Assembly (NCBI RefSeq): GCF_001457695.1 | Contig: NZ_LN831025.1 | Location: forward strand, 930,001-994,000 | Direction of reading: 5' to 3' | DNA length: 64,000 nt | DNA from: Campylobacter jejuni | GTDB lineage: Bacteria > Campylobacterota > Campylobacteria > Campylobacterales > Campylobacteraceae | Shown: piece by piece, positions 53,825 to 61,270 of the stretch | How positions within the stretch are numbered: position 1 is the first letter of the stretch | Layout of the letters: each line of letters begins with the position of its first letter | Program-made: the position numbers and the translations under genes | Notes under the pieces: generated by a model | Told to the model about the DNA's origin: nothing | The model's database searches: none | Seen by the model: the letters and a program-made list of their open reading frames with translations, nothing else

Positions 53825-55357
53825 TTAAACTCCTGTATTATAAAGCACATTATAAGCTTCATCTTTAAAATCAAGTTTAGTGATAAAATCTTTACTATAA
53901 AGTTTAAAGTCCAAACCATAAGGAGTGAATTTTTGATAGTCTTGATAATCTTGATTGTAAAGATAGTATTGTTTGGTTTTTGGAGATTGCAGAATTCTTT
54001 GAGGGCTTATTGAACAATCAATTTTATATCCATCTATTTCCCATTCAAGCCATTCTCTATAAGTTGCCATTTGATATAAAGAACCTTCTATGCTAAAAGT
54101 TTTCGTATTAAAATCCCAAGCTCCAACAGGTTGTCCTAGCTTGATAAAATTTCCCTTATCATCAAATTCATGTCCTTGATCTAAAAAATCAAAGCTATCA
54201 TAAACATAAACAAGCATTTCATCAACGCGGTATGATACCTTTTCTCTATCTCCTTGAATTTCTTTTTTAATGCTTAATTTTGAAGGAACAAAATTAAAAG
54301 AAAATTTACCACTACAAGCATAAAGAGATAGATCTTGCATGAGTTCATCATAAGTTTGCTCTAAAGTCTCATATGTATTATAAGTAAGTCCAAATGGCGA
54401 TGTCGCAAAAATAAATTTATCAAGTCTAGCATAAGAAAAATCTACCTTAAATTTCTCTGCAATATTTATACCTAAATTTTGCCAAATTTGTCTGAAAAAC
54501 TCATCATCACCCACACCTATATATTGACAATTTAAAGTATCAAGCTCATAGGGCTTACAGTCTAAAATGCGTTTATAATCTTTTGAAATTTCATCATTTT
54601 CTTTAATGATGAAATAAGATTCTTCATTTTTATCGCTTCGATTTTCTTTTATATCGATCGCAAAATCAAATTTATATTCTCCTTGAGGCAAATTTTTTAA
54701 TATCAAAATATTATGAGTTTTTTGTAAGATTATTTCTATTTGCTTTGTAAAATTTTGAGTGTATATGTCTTCTTTTGTATGAAATTTTTTACTTAGTCTT
54801 TTTATTATAGGAAAATGAGAATAAAACTTATCCCAATCTAGCGTAGTGTAAAATTTAATAGAACGCCTTTCTTCTCTTACTTCATTTGTTTTATTATCTA
54901 CATGGTGCGAAAAACGCTCTGAATTTTGCCTTAGTCTTTTCATCTCTTGGGTTTGTGTGTTGTTTGGATAAGGGGTATAATGTAAAATAAGAGGTTCTAT
55001 ACCTTTACTTTGTAAGAAATTTTGTATTTCTTTTAGTCTTTGTTCTGCTTGGGGATTATTAGGCTTATTTTGTTTTACGGGGAGATGATAATTTTGTATT
55101 GTATCTATCTTAGGGCTATTTTGCCACAATACTTGAAGTTGATAGCTAATAGCCCAACCTAGTGTTGCTATTTCATTATTGCTTTTTTGATAGTATTTAA
55201 ATTCATTATAACAACACTCTAATTCTGTAGGTAACACTGTTTCATCATATTGTAAAGTGCTAAAATTTATATTATTAATATAAATTTGGCTCTTTAAAGT
55301 TTCTTCATTAATATGTCCTACTGGAACAATGTTTTCCCAAAAAAGTTCTTCATCCAT
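53825..55357 (-). CDS. Candidate effector with DUF6402-like C-terminal part (510 residues)
   Basis: A soluble protein (MDEELFWENIVPVGHINEET). The N-terminal part (to about 240) is helical and polar. In the C-terminal half, VSYRVDEMLVYVYDSFDFLD, LGQPVGAWDFNTKTFSIEG and YREWLEWEIDGYKIDCSIS resemble from memory the DUF6402 family found near type VI genes in proteobacteria. The last ~40 residues are duplicated twice downstream between the membrane-protein genes. No catalytic motif can be named. The three tandem membrane proteins that follow suggest it acts on membranes or in the periplasm. Confidence 0.5.
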   Translation of the reverse strand: MDEELFWENIVPVGHINEETLKSQIYINNINFSTLQYDETVLPTELECCYNEFKYYQKSNNEIATLGWAISYQLQVLWQNSPKIDTIQNYHLPVKQNKPNNPQAEQRLKEIQNFLQSKGIEPLILHYTPYPNNTQTQEMKRLRQNSERFSHHVDNKTNEVREERRSIKFYTTLDWDKFYSHFPIIKRLSKKFHTKEDIYTQNFTKQIEIILQKTHNILILKNLPQGEYKFDFAIDIKENRSDKNEESYFIIKENDEISKDYKRILDCKPYELDTLNCQYIGVGDDEFFRQIWQNLGINIAEKFKVDFSYARLDKFIFATSPFGLTYNTYETLEQTYDELMQDLSLYACSGKFSFNFVPSKLSIKKEIQGDREKVSYRVDEMLVYVYDSFDFLDQGHEFDDKGNFIKLGQPVGAWDFNTKTFSIEGSLYQMATYREWLEWEIDGYKIDCSISPQRILQSPKTKQYYLYNQDYQDYQKFTPYGLDFKLYSKDFITKLDFKDEAYNVLYNTGV

Positions 55358-55501
55358 TATTTCATCCTATTGTTTTTATATTTTTTTAGAAATTCCTTAA
55401 GCATGTTCTCATTTAAATTTATAGAATACCTAGTCCAGCACATTCTAGCATATTTATAAAGTTTCATATATTTGGCTTGTTTTCATATATTATTTTATCC
55501 T

Positions 55502-55819
55502 TTATGATTTGCATTTGAATTCATTACTAGGAGAAAAATAATAACTAGGTGTATCTTGTTTTATAGTATTATCTTGATCTAATTCTCCAAAGTAAAAAGG
55601 ATTATTAGGAAGTTCATTTGAGCCTGTAAGGAGAGTGGAGTTTAGGAAGATATAAGCTTGGTAGTTTTGAAGTTCTTCAAAAGTAAAATCTGTCGTTGCT
55701 TCTAATTTATAAAGTTCATCATAAATACTTTGACAATCAATTATGCTTTTATTTTCACAAAACAAATAAATACTTTTTTTATCTTTATGAATAGAATATA
55801 AAAAGTCTTTACCTATCAT
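55502..55819 (-). pseudogene. Truncated PAAR-like carrier (N-terminus and start of core only)
   Basis: A 105-codon frame. The N-terminal ~58 residues (MIGKDFLYSIHKDKKSIYLF) are a third version of the variable carrier start; then IFLNSTLLTGSNELPNNPFY to SYYFSP is identical to the core. It ends after SNEFKCKS, before the PAAR-like segment. It is 7 bases downstream of the lipase gene. Probably the left-over end of a former full module, or a donor of a carrier N-terminus. Confidence 0.7.
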
Positions 55820-55826
55820 AATTTTC

Positions 55827-57350
55827 CTAAATAATACCTATTTTAGCTTTTCCATTAAAATATAAAGCTTGTGATATTTTACAAACTCCACCTAAATATT
55901 GCTCATCCCAAATTTGATCTTTTATTTTATAACTTTTTGAATTATATCCGTATATTTTTGTTATATTATTAATATTTTCAAGACATTTCATATCTTTATA
56001 AACCACAATAAAAATTCTAAATTCCCCAATGGCAATTTTATGAGCTAAGTTTTCTTGATTATTAATAAAGGAACAATCTTTTCTGTATTTATTAAAATCA
56101 TTTTTATCAAGAATTAAAATATATTTTTCTTTTTCTTGCGCCTTTAAAATAAAATCTATGATTTTTGTTTGACTAATGGTAGGAGCTTTATAGCTTGCAT
56201 AATAATTATCTCCAAGCTCTTCTAAAATACCATTTGTTTCTTGCATTATAGTGGCTATTAATGAAAGAGAATACTCAAAGTGGTTAATCTTTTCTGGATG
56301 GTTTTTATTGAACCCAAAAGAGCTATTTTTATTAGTAGTATTATTTTTTAACACAAAAGTTTCTGTATATATTTGAATATTTTTCATAAAATGATTAAGA
56401 TACTCTATACACTCACTAAAACTTTTATCTTTGACTTTGTTATGGTTAGCATCTAATTCTAAAAGATAGGAGTAGAAGTAAAGAGTTTGAGTTAGGGGGA
56501 TTATGGAGTGAGAATCTTTACCCGTATAGATAGGCAGTCTATTGTGTGAGCCATATTGAGCAGAAGCGATGATATTTATACCACCGCTGTCATAGACACA
56601 ATATACTTTTTGAGGATTTAAGACTTGCTCCATAATATTTTTATCTAATAATGCTGCCAAAGCCCGCATTAGCATATTATCAATCTCATCAATAGCAGGA
56701 GAATTAAAAGTATAGACTTGCGATGCCATAAATTTGATTGCATTAAATTGTGTATTTAAGCTCCTATCAATAGTATCGCAAAATTGCATTGCTATAACTG
56801 CTAAATATCCGCCTAAAGAATGCCCTATAAAAATAATATTATTTGAATCTACTTTGTTTAAAATAGGTGCTATGTCTAATAAAAATTGCTTTAAAGCATT
56901 AAGTTGAAAATCGCCCTTACCAAAGGTAAGCCCTATATCCGCCAAAGTATCCATACTCCAAAGTCCCTCTGTCCCCCTAAACCCTACTACAAACTTATCT
57001 TTTTCTTTATCATAAAACAAAGTAGCACTAAAGCCAGAAGCCGTATTTGGTTGGTGGAATTTAATCTCATATTTTTTAGCAAAGTTTTTAGCTTGAATCT
57101 CCCCAAATTCTCCATTAAGTGTCGGATATAGTGCAATGGAATCATCATAAATAAAATAATCTTTATATTTTTTAGATAAGGTCTTTGTATATTCTAAATT
57201 TTCTATATTGTCTTTATCTTTAGGGAATCTATTTTGCCCTATTTTATAACTATCCATTTCTCGCTCATCGTTATTGATATACATAAAGTTAAAATAACTT
57301 GCTTGGGCCAACTCGGCATAGTCTCTTAGATTGTTGATTAATTCTTTCAT
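55827..57350 (-). CDS. Lipase/phospholipase-type candidate effector (alpha/beta hydrolase)
   Basis: A 507-residue protein with class 3 lipase features: the FVVGFRGTEG segment (about 120-128), the nucleophile motif GHSLGG with Ser178, TFNSPA after it (about 214-219), a possible Asp254 in CVYDSGG, and His281 in KDSHSIIPL. The N-terminus MKELINNLRDYAELAQASYF is shared with two truncated copies at 57607 and 58908. Such lipases are type VI antibacterial effectors of the Tle class in other bacteria. The C-terminal 200 residues are unfamiliar. Small membrane proteins encoded upstream (57365) and between the copies are immunity candidates. Confidence 0.7.
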   Translation of the reverse strand: MKELINNLRDYAELAQASYFNFMYINNDEREMDSYKIGQNRFPKDKDNIENLEYTKTLSKKYKDYFIYDDSIALYPTLNGEFGEIQAKNFAKKYEIKFHQPNTASGFSATLFYDKEKDKFVVGFRGTEGLWSMDTLADIGLTFGKGDFQLNALKQFLLDIAPILNKVDSNNIIFIGHSLGGYLAVIAMQFCDTIDRSLNTQFNAIKFMASQVYTFNSPAIDEIDNMLMRALAALLDKNIMEQVLNPQKVYCVYDSGGINIIASAQYGSHNRLPIYTGKDSHSIIPLTQTLYFYSYLLELDANHNKVKDKSFSECIEYLNHFMKNIQIYTETFVLKNNTTNKNSSFGFNKNHPEKINHFEYSLSLIATIMQETNGILEELGDNYYASYKAPTISQTKIIDFILKAQEKEKYILILDKNDFNKYRKDCSFINNQENLAHKIAIGEFRIFIVVYKDMKCLENINNITKIYGYNSKSYKIKDQIWDEQYLGGVCKISQALYFNGKAKIGII

Positions 57351-57364
57351 TTAGTCTCCTAAAG

Positions 57365-57619
57365 TTAATTTAGCACCAAAAACAGAGCAAATGCCAAAGG
57401 GTAATATAAAAACAATATTAAAAAATTCCTTAAATATTTTTTAATTCTTGTTATTCCAAAAAGCCATAGATTGGCTATCATTAGTGGAAAGACTATCCAA
57501 CCAAGCATTATAAAAAACTCCTCAACCCTATTTGGATTATGTCCAACAATAGGAGATATAAACCAACCTACAACACATAATATAATCCAACAAATATAAA
57601 GTATTTTTAGAATCCGCAT
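57365..57619 (-). CDS. Small membrane protein, lipase-associated (candidate immunity)
   Basis: An 84-residue protein with two to three spans (MRILKILYICWIILCVVGWF; FFIMLGWIVFPLMIANLWLF; FLILFLYYPLAFALFLV). It lies 15 bases before the full lipase gene. It belongs with 58153 and 58593, which share the plan of an N-terminal K-x-LYIxWII span and a later PLxPY/FPLM segment. Its first bases overlap the truncated lipase ORF at 57607. Confidence 0.5.
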   Translation of the reverse strand: MRILKILYICWIILCVVGWFISPIVGHNPNRVEEFFIMLGWIVFPLMIANLWLFGITRIKKYLRNFLILFLYYPLAFALFLVLN

Positions 57620-58056
57620 TCTGTTTCCCTAAACCACACCACGAAACCATCTTTGTGTGTATCATAGAACAAAGCAGCAGAAAAGCCACTTGTAGTGTTA
57701 GGCTGATGAAATTGAACCTCATATCTTTGAATGAAATTTTTAGTCTGTAATTCTCCAAATTCTCCGTTTAGTTTATCAAAATTTGTCTTTTCATCAAAGA
57801 AATTTAACATTTTTGATTGCCAAGCATCATCTTGTCTTAAATCAATCAATACTTTTTTATCTTTATGTTTTTGACTGACAACATGTTCTAAATTTACCTT
57901 TATTTCTCTATAGCCTCTAAGAGAATTTTCTTCTTGAATTTTTTCTTGATTAAAATCTAACTCAAATATATTTCTAGTATTTAAAAAATCAAAATAAAAA
58001 TAACTAGCCCATGCAAGTTCTGCATAATCTTTTAAATTATTGATTTGAGTTTTCAT
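57607..58056 (-). pseudogene. Truncated lipase, N-terminal 145 residues only
   Basis: Starts MKTQINNLKDYAELAWASYF and aligns with the N-terminus of the full lipase (LNGEFGELQTKNFIQRYEVQ, HQPNTTSGFSAALFYDTHKD). It breaks off at VVWFRETE, exactly the FRGTE motif, before the catalytic Ser, and ends CGF by reading into the next gene. Non-catalytic remnant. Confidence 0.7.
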
Positions 58057-58152
58057 TTTTATTTCTTTTAATTAAATAAATTATTGCAAATATTATAATA
58101 TGTATCACAATAATAATTAAGCACAGCTCAAAATTACTATTATTTCTATTAA

Positions 58153-58371
58153 TCAATAGTAGCAACAAATAGCAACAAATGTATTTTTTGTTTTTCTTGC
58201 TTTTTTATAAATCAAATAATAAAAATAAGGCAATAATGGAAAAAGATAAAGTATAACAAGAAAAAAGAACATTTTAGTAAAAGTTGCATCATATCCCATA
58301 TAATAACCTAAAATAGCCCCAAATCCCCAAATTATAATCCAAATAATATATAGATTTTTTAGTATTATCAC
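58153..58371 (-). CDS. Small membrane protein, lipase-associated (candidate immunity)
   Basis: A 72-residue two-span protein (MIILKNLYIIWIIIWGFGAIL; MFFFLVILYLFPLLPYFYYLIY). It is a paralogue of 57365 and 58593. It lies upstream of the truncated lipase at 57607 and probably was its immunity gene. The C-terminus FVAICCYY ends amid ATTTG repeats and may be altered. Confidence 0.45.
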   Translation of the reverse strand: MIILKNLYIIWIIIWGFGAILGYYMGYDATFTKMFFFLVILYLFPLLPYFYYLIYKKARKTKNTFVAICCYY

Positions 58372-58592
58372 ACTACTTCCCTTTTTTGTTGAAATTTAAA
58401 TTATTATTAAAAAATCAAAAAAACCAATCTATACAAGTTTAGCATAATTTTTGAGATTGTTAATTTTAAAAAATAAAAAGATACAAAAAATGTATAAAAA
58501 AATACAAAATAATAAAGAAAAATAATAAGAAAGTTCTTTTCTAAATTTAATAGATATTATTAAAAATAATATTGTATAAATACCTAATGTTA

Positions 58593-58841
58593 TTACATAA
58601 TTAAAAAATCCTCCCGAGATAAAGAAAAATAAAGAAAAATATTTTTGGATTTAATAGTTTCTTGTAGTGTTAAATATGATATGTAAGGTAACAATGGATA
58701 AGAATATATAAAAAATGCAATCTTTAACATATCACCAAAAAATTCTATATCACTAAAATAAGCATATAAAGAACTAAACAAAAAAATAATTCCCCAAAAT
58801 ACCCCCCCCCAAGCAATGTATATTTTTTTCAATAGACCCAT
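58593..58841 (-). CDS. Small membrane protein with G9 tract (candidate phase-variable immunity)
   Basis: An 82-residue protein (MGLLKKIYIAWGGVFWGIIF; FFIYSYPLLPYISYLTLQET) paralogous to 58153. Codons 11-14 (TGG GGG GGG GTA) contain nine G (plus-strand C9 at 58802-58810). Nine G keep the gene open; a gain or loss of one would truncate it after about 15-30 residues. Poly-G runs of 8-10 are the hypermutable type in Campylobacter. AAAAGGAAAATAA precedes the ATG. Confidence 0.5.
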   Translation of the reverse strand: MGLLKKIYIAWGGVFWGIIFLFSSLYAYFSDIEFFGDMLKIAFFIYSYPLLPYISYLTLQETIKSKNIFLYFSLSREDFLIM

Positions 58842-58907
58842 TTATTTTCCTTTTTAATATTTTTAATAAAATTATTCTACTTTTTTAAAAATTAAAATAT
58901 AACTACA

Positions 58908-59540
58908 CTAGGAACCATTCCAACCATAAACACTAGGGGCATTAAAAGTATAAACTTCATTAGGGCTAAAAGATAATTTGTCTTTATATTTAATATCGCA
59001 ATATATCAAAGCCATTTGAGCTAAATACCCACCCAATGAATGTCCTACAAATATAATTCTTTTGTGTTTGTTTTTGATTATTTTATTTACTTGTTCTAAA
59101 AATTCTAAAAGAAAAGAAGATTGGATATTGCCATTGAGGGATAGAGTTATGTCTTGAGCTATGTCTTGAACCAAGTCAATAAAATTATCAGTTTCCGTCC
59201 CTCTAAATCCCGCTATAAATTTATCTTTTTGTTTATCATAAAACAAAGTAGCAGAAAAGCTTGACTCTGTATTTGGTTGATGGATTAATAAATCATAGCG
59301 AGAAAAGAATTGTTTAGCTTGGAGTGGGGAGAAGTCGCCATCGAGTTTGCCGATTTTAAATCCTCTTTCATCAATAATTTTAGAGTTTTTATAGGTAATA
59401 TCTAAAACATTTTCAAAGGTAACAATTTTATCTTCATCTTTTATATCAAATTTATTATCAGCATAATGAAAATATCCATAACTTGCCTGTGCAAGTTCTG
59501 CCATGTCCCTTAGTTTATTGATTTGTTGTTTATTATCCAT
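58908..59540 (-). pseudogene. Truncated lipase including catalytic serine
   Basis: A 210-codon frame, MDNKQQINKLRDMAELAQASYG at the start, then FIAGFRGTETDN and IIFVGHSLGGYLAQMAL. It aligns with the full lipase up to VYTFNAPSV and then ends YGWNGS, lacking the catalytic His region. Its ATG overlaps the stop of the immunity remnant upstream. Non-functional as an enzyme but could donate an N-terminus by recombination. Confidence 0.7.
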
Positions 59541-59960
59541 ATAATTCTCCTAATAAGCTTCTGCAATCTATTTCACCGTCAAGCTTTAATCTAAAATCCA
59601 TATTACCCTCATTACCATAAATATTTGGTGCATAGTTTTTCCATATTGGTCTAAAATATATTTTATTAATATTTTTAAAAGTTAATGTTTTGTTATTTGG
59701 ATTCTTATAATAAATATATATACCTAAATCTATTCTATTACTATAACCTATTTTTGCATAACCATTTTTTCCTATACTACCATCTAAACTCTTATCAAAA
59801 ATAAGCTAAGATTCTATTATATTTTTCCTCACTTTTTGGATAATTATTTAATTTACATAACCTTCTAAATTCCCAATAGCTAGGATATAAAAAGGGGTAT
59901 AAAATAATATAATTAAAATTATTGGTGATAATAGCACTAAAATCTTTTTATATTTTTCAT
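59533..59960 (-). pseudogene. Broken membrane-anchored protein, candidate immunity remnant
   Basis: Reading across shifts from ATG 59960: a hydrophobic start (KKILVLLSPIILIILFYTPF), SYWEFRRLCKLNNYPKSEEK, then after a change near 59808 DKSLDGSIGKNGYAKIGYSN and NMDFRLKLDGEIDCRSLLGE to TAA at 59533. The last part overlaps the truncated lipase start. An exported protein with an N-terminal anchor that has lost its frame at least twice. Confidence 0.45.
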
Positions 59961-59971
59961 TCTATCACCTT

Positions 59972-60615
59972 GACTAGATGAAATCTTAGAAGATGAAGAT
60001 AGAAAACAAGAGCTTTATGTTGGTAAATTTGTGGTGGTAAATGGGGTTAGTGAAAACAAAATAAAAGAAAATAAAGATGTAAATATAAATAATGGCACAA
60101 AATACACAAACACTACAAAAAGCAATAATATAAGTTCTAGTGAAAACAATACTCAAGAAAAAATCACTCATCTAAGCAATGATGGTCAAAATCTTTTAAA
60201 AAATATAGAGAAGCTAAGACTCAAACCTTATAATGATCAAAATGGAAAAGAAATTACTTCATATGTTAAAGGTGCAACTATCGGATATGGACATCTTATA
60301 GGGCAAAATGAATGGGATTTGTATAAAAATGGTATTACTTTACAAGAAGCGGATAAATTGTTTAAAAGCGATTTGTTACCCTTTGAAAATGCTGTAAAAA
60401 ATTCAATAAACTCTTCCTTGGCACAGAATGAATTTGATGCCTTGGTTATATTATGTTTTAATATAGGGATTGATAATTTTAAAAACTCTTTTGTTGCTAA
60501 AATCATCAATGCAGAGAAAACGGGTTACAAAACATTAAAGGAAGCTTGGATGGCATGGAACAAAAGTCAAAATAAAGTAATGCAGGGACTAATTAATAGG
60601 AGAAATGCTGAATAA
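59972..60615 (+). pseudogene. Orphan effector C-terminus: GH24 lysozyme domain behind a carrier fragment
   Basis: The first ~30 codons (LDEILEDEDRKQELYV ... KFVVVNGVSEN) are the end of the PAAR-like core; upstream lies an in-frame TGA and unrelated DNA, so the carrier is missing. After an Asn/Ser-rich linker comes a T4-type lysozyme (GH24) domain: IEKLRLKPYNDQNGK with catalytic Glu and Asp, GATIGYGHLIG with Thr, then LAQNEFDALVILCFNIG and a WNKSQNKVMQGLINRR end. It would cleave peptidoglycan if delivered to the periplasm. A GTG at 60031 could start a 194-residue form, but no ribosome site is seen. Likely silent cassette. Confidence 0.75.
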
Positions 60616-60643
60616 AGCTTTACACTCAAGGAGGTTATGAAAA

Positions 60644-61003
60644 ATGGTAATTTTTAAAAATATATTATTGTTTTTATTTTTTAGTACTTATTTGTTAGCA
60701 CAAGAGGATTTTACTCCACTAGAGCAATGTACCTATGAAAATGAAAAGTTTTGGATAAAAATTTTAAATCTATGTCCAGAGGGTAATATAACTTGTGATA
60801 AGGTTGTATATGTGGGTGTCAATAAAAATAATGGAAAATATATTGTCTTAAACGGTAAGTCTATTAGTGATGTAAATATGAATTTTAAAGGATATGTTTT
60901 TAAAAATGGTATTTATGAATACAATATTTTTAATAATTTTTTATATATTTCTAAAAACAAGCAGATTATACAAGAATATCGTCTGAAATTATGTGAAAAA
61001 TAG
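60644..61003 (+). CDS. Exported candidate immunity protein for the lysozyme effector
   Basis: A 119-residue protein with signal peptide (MVIFKNILLFLFFSTYLLA, cleaved before QEDF) and four Cys in the mature part (EQCTYEN, LCPEGNITC, LKLCEK), suggesting disulfides in the periplasm. It starts 28 bases after the lysozyme stop, preceded by AAGGAGG. A periplasmic location is exactly what protection against a peptidoglycan hydrolase needs. No homology to known lysozyme inhibitors was recognised. Confidence 0.65.
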   Translation: MVIFKNILLFLFFSTYLLAQEDFTPLEQCTYENEKFWIKILNLCPEGNITCDKVVYVGVNKNNGKYIVLNGKSISDVNMNFKGYVFKNGIYEYNIFNNFLYISKNKQIIQEYRLKLCEK

Positions 61004-61110
61004 ACGCAACAAAGGCAGCAAGCAACAACAAATACCTAGAATATGTAAAAAGTTAAAAGATACAATAAGAATTACAAGAAGTTTTTAAAGTTATAAAAAT
61101 CCTAATTAAT

Positions 61111-61233
61111 GAAATCTTAGCTCCTAAATTTTACAACAAATACAAAGATTTAGAAGTTGAGATTGATGATAAGGGTAATGTGCTTAGGTGGATAGGAGAG
61201 ATTAATAGAGAGACAAAAAATATTAGCAAATAA
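61111..61233 (+). pseudogene. 3' fragment of the 251-residue immunity gene
   Basis: The last 40 codons of the gene at 48818, inverted: EILAPKFYNKYKDLEVEI ... NRETKNISK and TAA. It has no start and is the beginning of the right inverted-repeat arm. Confidence 0.85.
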
Positions 61234-61270
61234 AAAATGATATAATAATGCTTTATATAAGGAATCTTTT

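Noticed and set aside
57537-57758. 73-codon frame overlapping the truncated lipase
   Set aside because: Same-strand shadow of the lipase fragment and the small membrane gene, without a ribosome site.
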